Notes under the pieces: generated by a model
Database searches by the model: none
Seen by the model: only the letters and a program-made list of their open reading frames with translations
Told to the model about the DNA's origin: nothing
NCBI GenBank assembly: GCA_963716135.1
Contig: OY970289.1
Coordinates: 372,001 to 436,000, forward strand
Length of the DNA stretch: 64,000 bases
Direction of reading: 5' to 3'
Source of the DNA: CAVRAW01 sp963716135
GTDB taxonomy: Bacteria; Planctomycetota; Planctomycetia; Pirellulales; JADZDJ01
Part shown: piece by piece, positions 59,083 through 64,000 of the stretch
Position numbering within the stretch: position 1 is the first letter of the stretch
How the letters are laid out: the number at the start of each line of letters is the position of its first letter
Program-made: the position numbers and the translations under genes

Positions 59083-59172
59083 AAATGTCTAAATGACTGA
59101 ATGACTAAATGCCTGAATGATCGAACTTCAGTTTTTCATTTAGTCATTCAGGCCTTTAGTCATTCAGTCATT
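59083..59172. repeat. Intergenic inverted word repeat, AATGACT class (copy 2, near-perfect stem)
   Basis: A 29-base arm (59092-59120) of 8-base AATGACTN units pairs with 59144-59172 with one mismatch; the loop contains a T-run. It lies between the converging ends of apgM and typA and would be a very stable hairpin in either transcript, so it may act as a bidirectional terminator. Related to the copy at 4077-4180. Confidence 0.88.
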
Positions 59173-59180
59173 CTCGCAAT

Positions 59181-61043
59181 TCACGCTTTCGCCCCCGCCC
59201 GCGCCAATTTGCGGCGATTATTCTCCGACAGCACGATCTTGCGCAGACGAATATTGTCGGGAGTGACCTCAACCAGTTCGTCTTCCTCGATGTATTCCAG
59301 CGCCGTTTCCAAAGTCAATTCCCGGGGCGGCCGTAGCAAAATGTTTTCGTCTTTGCCTGCCGCTCGCATGTTGCTCAGTTTTTTCTCTTTCGTCGGATTG
59401 ACAATCATGTCTTCGTTGCGCGCGTTTTCGCCGACGATCATGCCTTCGTAAACTTCGTCGCCCGGAGCGATGAACAGCTCCGATCGATCCTGCAACGTGT
59501 TCAAGCCGTAGGCAAACACTTTGCCGGCAGACATCGAAACCAGCACGCCGTTGGGACGGTTGGGAATTTCACCTTCCATGGGGCGATATTTTTCGAATCG
59601 ATGATGCATGATCGCCGTGCCTTGAGTGGCATTCAGCAGTCGGGTGCGCAAGCCGATCAATCCACGCGCGGGAATCGAAAACGTCAGATAGGCGTATTCG
59701 CCGTGATGCTGCATTTCGACCATTTGCCCGCGCCGTGCGCCAACCAGCTCCATGACCGGTCCCATTTTTTCCTGTGGAACCTCGATCACCAGCGATTCAA
59801 ACGGCTCCTCTTTCACACCGTCGTTATCGTGCAAAATGACGTGCGGTTTGCCGATCGAGAGTTCGTATCCTTCGCGGCGCATGGTTTCGATCAGCACCGA
59901 AAGATGCAGCAATCCGCGGCCCGACACCACATACTGCTCCGTTCCCTCCAGCGGTTCCACCCGCAGGGCAACGTTCTTTTCCAGTTCCCGCTCCAGGCGT
60001 TCGCGCAGATGCCGCGTGGTCAGAAATTTCCCCGAGCGCCCGACGAAGGGCGACGTATTCACGCCGAACACCATCTGCAGCGTGGGCGGATCGACCGATA
60101 GCCGCGGAAGCGCCACAGGGTGCTCCGGATCGGCAATCGTGTCGCCGATTTCCACATTCTCCAAGCCGACTACGGCGCAAATATCGCCGGCCGTCAATTC
60201 GTCGACCTCCACTTTGCCCAACTTGTCGAACGTATGCAGCTGCGTCACTTTGCCGGCGGTGTTGCGATCGCCGCCTTGCATCAACACAACGTTTTGTCCT
60301 TTGCTAATCTTCCCGGCGCGAATTCGTCCGATGGCAATGCGACCGACGAAATCCGACCAGTCCAGCGTCGTCACCAGCATTTGCAGCGGAGCGTTCATGT
60401 CGACCGCGGGACCGGGAACGCGCTGGAGAATCAAATCCAAAAGCGGATGCAAATCTCCCTCCCGCGCTTCCGGATCGTGCGACAAATATCCGCCGCGGCC
60501 GCTGCCGAACAAGTATGGAAAATCGGCGAGCTTATCGTCGGCGCCAAGTTCCAGAAACAGATTGAACACTTCGTCCAGCACTTCTAGCGCCCTGGCATCG
60601 CTGCGATCAACCTTGTTGATGATCACGATCGGCTGCAGCCGCGCTTCGAGCGCCTTAGAGAGCACGAAGCGCGTTTGTGGCATCGGGCCTTCCGCCGCAT
60701 CGACCAGCACCAATGCTCCGTCGGCCATTCCCACCACGCGCTCCACTTCGCCGCCAAAATCGGCGTGCCCGGGCGTATCGATCAAATTGATCTTCGTATC
60801 CTTGTACAACAGCGCGATGTTCTTGGCCAAAATGGTAATGCCCCGTTCGCGCTCCAAGTCGTTGCTGTCCAGAATGCAATCTCCTTGCAATTGGCTGGAA
60901 CGATACTGGCCGCTTTGGCGCAGCATGGCATCCACGAGCGTGGTTTTGCCGTGGTCAACGTGGGCGATAATGGCGATGTTACGAATATCGTTGCGACGCA
61001 TAGATTTGATTTGCGAGGACGCGGCAGGGGCGACAGAGGACAT
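59181..61043 (-). CDS. typA: Translational GTPase TypA/BipA
   Basis: 620 residues. Ribosome-associated GTPase needed under stress and cold. G1 is AHVDHGKTTLVD, the switch region is RGITILAKN, G3 is DTPGHADFGGEVER and G4 is NKVDRSDAR. Domains II, III and V follow, with SGRGLLHLSVLIETMRREG and the TypA-specific C-terminal part (PARGLIGLRTRLLNATQGTA, MIVGENARNEDMIVNPTKEKKL). The ATG at 61043 adds a short leader; an ATG at 61001 would begin directly at RRNDIRNIAII. Neither has a clear ribosome site. The frame is intact over the whole length. Confidence 0.96.
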   Translation of the reverse strand: MSSVAPAASSQIKSMRRNDIRNIAIIAHVDHGKTTLVDAMLRQSGQYRSSQLQGDCILDSNDLERERGITILAKNIALLYKDTKINLIDTPGHADFGGEVERVVGMADGALVLVDAAEGPMPQTRFVLSKALEARLQPIVIINKVDRSDARALEVLDEVFNLFLELGADDKLADFPYLFGSGRGGYLSHDPEAREGDLHPLLDLILQRVPGPAVDMNAPLQMLVTTLDWSDFVGRIAIGRIRAGKISKGQNVVLMQGGDRNTAGKVTQLHTFDKLGKVEVDELTAGDICAVVGLENVEIGDTIADPEHPVALPRLSVDPPTLQMVFGVNTSPFVGRSGKFLTTRHLRERLERELEKNVALRVEPLEGTEQYVVSGRGLLHLSVLIETMRREGYELSIGKPHVILHDNDGVKEEPFESLVIEVPQEKMGPVMELVGARRGQMVEMQHHGEYAYLTFSIPARGLIGLRTRLLNATQGTAIMHHRFEKYRPMEGEIPNRPNGVLVSMSAGKVFAYGLNTLQDRSELFIAPGDEVYEGMIVGENARNEDMIVNPTKEKKLSNMRAAGKDENILLRPPRELTLETALEYIEEDELVEVTPDNIRLRKIVLSENNRRKLARAGAKA

Positions 61044-61326
61044 GAATCACGGGGGTAGATGGTGCATCGGCCCTAAGACCGACATTGGGAGCAACACGAC
61101 TGGCCCAGTTGGACGCATCGCATCGCCAAAAGAAACGCCGACAAAGCGACGAATCAGCCAGCGCTCGGCGGATGAGCTTTCAGCGCAGCGGCCCGAAGGT
61201 GCGGGCATCGGCGGGAGTTCTTGATCATAGCTGCGCGGGGAGTGAGAACGGGACTAAATTTGACTCCCTAGATTCTACCTTCGCGGTGGCCAGCGGACAA
61301 CTGCAACTAAGTCGCCAAGCCGAGCG
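61044..61326. other. Gap upstream of typA
   Basis: About 280 bases. It must contain the typA promoter (minus strand) and the 3' end of the preceding minus-strand PQQ-like gene. No gene or clear hairpin was found. Plus-strand open frames here are shadows of typA or read as Arg/Ser-rich sequence. Confidence 0.5.
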
Positions 61327-62601
61327 TTATTCGCTCTTGGCGCCTTCGCGAATTGCGTACAGCGCCTCAAACGTGCGCAAATAGAGCGTGCCATCGGAGA
61401 TGGCCGGCGAGGCGGAGATATCTTCCCCCAGATCGTTGTCGGCGAGCACTTCGAACTCTTTGCCCGCTTTGACGACGGTCACCGTGCCATCGCGCAGCAA
61501 TGTACAATTTGCCGTCGGCAAATACCGGGCTGGCGCGATGCCGGTCGGCGTGCGTGCGCTGCTTCGAATAATAATCGGCGCCAGTAGCAGCATCGACGCA
61601 GGAGAGCATGCCCCCCTCGTCGCACAAGTAAACCAGGCCGTCGTGCACCAGCGGCGATGGCACATCGGGCGTGGCCGACGCTTTGATCCATAGATGGTCG
61701 CTATCGACGTGGGTGATATCGCCGTGGCCATCGGGCGAAAGTCCGAGCACGGGGCCCTTTTTCGCCGAGGGCACGACGATCAGTCCCGGCGCGACTGTCG
61801 GCGACGCCACAAACCGCAGCGTCGGATTGTATTGCCCGGTGTTCAGCCCGCCGCAGCGCCACAATTCGCTGCCATCTTGCAGGCTGTGAGCGATGATGTA
61901 ATCGGCGCCGTGCGTCAATAGAAATTCGTGCTCGCCGTCGCGGTAAATCACCGGCGATGCGTAGCTTTGCTCGCATTCTTTCTTGGCGTCGCTGGGGCGC
62001 GGCTGCTGCCAAATCTCTTTGCCGGTTTTTTTGTCCAGCGCGACCACTTTCGAACCGCCGCTGTGAATCAGCGACAAATACAGCCGATCGCCGTCCAACA
62101 GCGGCGTGGTGGCCATGCCCCACTGAATCTTGAACTTGCCGTAACGATCTTGCACGTTGAATTTCCAGACTTCATTCCCGTCCAAGTCGTAGCACGCCAG
62201 ATCACCGCTGCCCATGTAGGCCCAGACGTGCTGGCCATCGGTGCTGGGAGACGGCGAGGCCGAGTTCCCCTCGTCGCGATGGATCTTCTTGTCGCCGACG
62301 CCCACCACTCGCTTCCAAAGTTCCTTGCCGTCGGTCGAGCAGCACAAGAGCACCAAATCGTTGCCGTCGACCGACGTGAGAAAGATTTTCTTTTCCCAAA
62401 CAATCGGCGTCGATCCGGCAGGACCTGGCAGTGGCAATCGCCAGGCAATGTTTTCCGTCGCGCTCCACTTCGTAGGCAGGCCGGTTTCGCTGCTGATGCC
62501 GTTGTTGCCCGGACCGCGCCACTGCGGCCAATTCTCGCGCAAACCTGCGCAGCGCTGCAACTGAGCAACAGACAACTGATAACTGCGGCGCGCACGACCA
62601 T
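61327..62601 (-). CDS. Secreted PQQ-type beta-propeller protein (two frameshifts)
   Basis: About 424 residues reconstructed. A signal peptide (VVRAAVISCLLLSCSAAQV) is followed, after a GC unit missing near 62545, by ENWPQWRGPGNNGISSETGL, the standard opening of planctomycete PQQ-binding-like propellers. Blades repeat the pattern (GKELWKRVVGVGD, GNEVWKFNVQDRYGK, GKEIWQQPRPSD, GSELWRCGGLNTG). A second frame change near 61500 leads into LRDGTVTVVKAGKEFEVLA and the last blade. These proteins are periplasmic or extracellular and many do not bind PQQ; function unknown. The ATG at 62601 starts the signal peptide; 62637 is an alternative. Confidence 0.85.
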
Positions 62602-62657
62602 GGGTGGGCTACTCGGAGGGATTCCCGAGTTTCGCACGTCGCAGATGCCCGGTCAAG

Positions 62658-62831
62658 CTACTGGCCGGCTGTCGTGGGATCGATGCGCACGTGCAGTTGA
62701 CCGGCGGCGATCGCCTGTTCGACGCGCGAATTCAATTCGTCGAGCTGCCGCAGCAGATCGTCCTGCCGGGCTTCCAGATCAATCAATAGATTCGCTGATT
62801 GCGGCGGCGCGAAATTGACGGGAGCGTCCAT
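62658..62831 (-). CDS. Small helical protein of unknown function
   Basis: 57 residues, reading MDAPVNFAPPQSANLLIDLE then ARQDDLLRQLDELNSRVEQA and a short tail. A coiled-coil helix is obvious. The start ATG at 62831 is directly behind the TTCTGCC-class repeat, so it has a pyrimidine-rich leader and no ribosome site that I can see. It resembles short conserved proteins of Planctomycetota, but I cannot name it. It lies upstream of the PQQ-type gene on the same strand. Confidence 0.6.
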   Translation of the reverse strand: MDAPVNFAPPQSANLLIDLEARQDDLLRQLDELNSRVEQAIAAGQLHVRIDPTTAGQ

Positions 62832-62833
62832 GG

Positions 62834-62868
62834 GAAAGCAGAAGGCAAAAGGCAGAAAGCAGAAGGCG
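62834..62868. repeat. Intergenic word repeat, TTCTGCC class (copy 3, reverse orientation)
   Basis: GAAAGCAGAAGGCAAAAGGC and AGAAAGCAGAAGGCG are the reverse complement of the units at 8947 and 15118. It directly precedes the small gene at 62831 on the minus strand. Confidence 0.75.
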
Positions 62869-62979
62869 GGCGGGATACCGGTTAGAATCGGCAAAAACAC
62901 GGCGGCCACATTCAACTTGAGAGAAAATTGCCGAGAGCGCAAGTAGGCGGGGCAAAGTGTGCGGGCGATTCGCCCGGAT

Positions 62980-63282
62980 TTAGGCCAGAGTCTTGGCCAA
63001 TTGATCGCGCAGGGCGCTTTCGATTTTGCCCTTGAACATCATGGCGGCAAATGGAATTTGCCCGTCGAGCTGCACGTCGCTGGGCCCCACGACCACGTTG
63101 CCGTTGATATCGAAGCCGTACGTTTTGAAGCCGAAGTTCAGCGTGTTGTTAGTCCACGATTCGTGCAGATTGCTCACCTGATCCTGATACTTGTCCTTCA
63201 CTTTCACCAGCAGCGATTTCAAACGCGCGGTGGCTTCTTCTTGACCGAGTTGGTGCGGGAAGTTCAGCTTCAGGCTCGGCAT
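62980..63282 (-). CDS. Polyhydroxyalkanoate-system-like protein (PHA_gran_rgn family)
   Basis: 100 residues. PSLKLNFPHQLGQEEATARL and SLLVKVKDKYQD, followed by beta strands (NLHESWTNNTLNFGFKTYGF, DVQLDGQIPFAAMMFKG) and a C-terminal helix, match the small PHA-granule-region family, which has a two-layer alpha/beta fold. Family members also occur without PHA synthesis genes, and none is seen here. The ATG at 63282 is used; another in-frame ATG at 63294 would add four residues. Confidence 0.82.
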   Translation of the reverse strand: MPSLKLNFPHQLGQEEATARLKSLLVKVKDKYQDQVSNLHESWTNNTLNFGFKTYGFDINGNVVVGPSDVQLDGQIPFAAMMFKGKIESALRDQLAKTLA

Positions 63283-63460
63283 GACAGCATCCATCCTTGT
63301 GCGGCGAATCGTCCGTCGTTCAAAACTCGGCAGCGCGGGCCAATCGTTGCCACGTCGGCTGACGCGGCTTGGTCATCGGCGAGCTTAGCAAATTCGCCCC
63401 GCGGCGCACAGACAAACATCCGCCCAGCAAGCGCCTCACGGCACGCCTCCCAAGCCGTCG

Positions 63461-63670
63461 TCAATCTTCGTCGCCCGTCAGATCGGCGTAGTTTCGAGAA
63501 TCGCTGGGATGCCACAGCGGCAGCCCCATTTTCAATCGTTCCGCCAGGATGGCAAGTTTTTCGCCCGAGCCAGGTAGCGCTCGAGTGGGCTTGTAGCCGG
63601 CCTCTTCCACTTTCGGAGGCTCGTAATCCCACAGACCCATTTTGACTGCGTCAAGAACTGAAATTGGCAC
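63461..63670 (-). CDS. Small conserved-looking protein of unknown function
   Basis: 69 residues. PISVLDAVKMGLWDYEPPKV then a segment with ALPGSGEKLAILAERLKMG and LPLWHPSDSRNYADLTGDED. AGGAG lies eight bases before a GTG at 63670, which I take as the start; a TTG at 63694 is possible. The sequence is well-formed and not repetitive, with a conserved-looking WDYEPP and an acidic end. I recognise similar short proteins in related genomes but no function. Confidence 0.65.
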   Translation of the reverse strand: MPISVLDAVKMGLWDYEPPKVEEAGYKPTRALPGSGEKLAILAERLKMGLPLWHPSDSRNYADLTGDED

Positions 63671-63920
63671 GCCGTGACTCCTGTAATCCCTCAAGAGGTG
63701 TTCATCGCTGCGTCGTTGGCGCCTCTTGCAGCAGCGACTAGTTACTGCGGGCCCGCTCCACCGCCCGGCATGACAAAGCGTGCAGTATTCGGTTCGATTT
63801 CAAACCTGTCAAGCATTTTTCTTGGCGCAAGATCGCAGCCGAAATCTGGCGAAAAAATCGCGAACGATTGGCCCGCTTATTGCTTAGATGATCTTGTCTC
63901 GTTTTCGAGCGCGACAGGTT
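63671..63920. other. Gap between two minus-strand genes at the right edge
   Basis: About 250 bases. A plus-strand open frame (63674-63991) has no credible content. Presumably holds the leader of the 63670 gene and the 3' end of the gene entering from the right edge. Confidence 0.45.
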
Positions 63921-63998
63921 TTAAACCGCGTTTTCCTGCGCTTGGCCCTGTTGCAATTGCAATTTCTGCGCATCGGCCAAGCGCGCGTTGAGCCGCTT
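63921..63998 (-). CDS. C-terminal fragment of a coiled-coil protein (runs off the right edge)
   Basis: The minus strand reads KRLNARLADAQKLQLQQGQ then AQENAV and a TAA at 63923-63921. The Gln/Leu-rich helix looks like the end of a coiled coil. Only 25 residues are visible, so family and length cannot be judged. Confidence 0.4.
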   Translation of the reverse strand, partial: KRLNARLADAQKLQLQQGQAQENAV

Positions 63999-64000
63999 AA

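Noticed and set aside
59752..61224. A 490-codon plus-strand open frame
   Set aside because: Antisense to typA; rich in Ser/Arg/Pro with no recognisable motif.

Overview
This window looks like a chromosomal segment from a member of the Planctomycetota, probably near the order Pirellulales. The evidence is high GC content and several lineage-typical genes: a fused SecD-SecF; a TPR protein with tandem RNA polymerase alpha C-terminal-type modules; secreted proteins opening with a basic stretch plus an LExRxxL motif and ending in FG-GAP repeats; a BBP7-like outer-membrane barrel; archaeal-type phosphoglycerate mutase (ApgM); and PqqD-M50-HlyD proteins. No phage, transposase, CRISPR array or rRNA was seen. 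One tRNA, Thr(CGT), lies at 992-1065.

Layout. 1-303: 5' end of kdsA (minus). 992-8891 (plus): tRNA-Thr, TPR/alpha-CTD protein, small membrane protein, tgt, yajC, secDF, LysM protein. 8980-13276 (minus): RNase Y, YmdB-type phosphodiesterase, a lipoprotein and a hydrolase-fold protein without its serine. 14088-18598 (plus): tilS and a very large AsmA/TamB-like protein. 18999-26431 (plus): dapF, DUF374 acyltransferase, xseA, xseB, ispA, dxs, nadK, a housekeeping run with the isoprenoid-precursor genes at its core. 26477-30281: a secreted protein, a THUMP-like methyltransferase and a membrane coiled-coil protein with a BRCT-like end. 30423-40398: two tandem paralogous giant secreted proteins and a divergent S53 peptidase, all with LExRxxL N-termini. 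40424-43557: TatD hydrolase, a small protein, a barrel protein. 44011-49297: a three-gene membrane module (GAF-HlyD, HlyD, PqqD-M50-HlyD). 49301-53112: thioesterase, threonine dehydratase, and a tightly overlapped three-gene operon ending in a trypsin-like protease. 53240-63998: MazG-like protein, B12-type radical SAM protein, Rieske protein, UPF0173 hydrolase, a degenerate glucose-6-phosphate isomerase, apgM, typA, a PQQ-type propeller and small proteins.

Two features cut across the window. First, at least 15 otherwise convincing genes are broken by small indels, 21 sites in all, mostly loss of one base in CC/GG or a longer homopolymer, or of one GC unit in a short GC repeat. This pattern points to residual long-read assembly error rather than pseudogenes. 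I therefore give full reconstructed spans for these genes and describe where the frame changes. Second, many intergenic gaps hold short-period word repeats (7-10 nt units) arranged as inverted repeats, in at least four unrelated sequence classes. Some of them supply the last or first codons of adjacent genes.

The best candidates for a system not clearly described are the GAF-HlyD / HlyD / PqqD-M50-HlyD module (44-49 kb), the secreted paralogue pair with an apparently inactivated metzincin-like domain (30-38 kb), and the ATGA-coupled operon of a ribbon-helix-helix-like protein, a small basic protein and a trypsin-like protease (51.4-53.1 kb).
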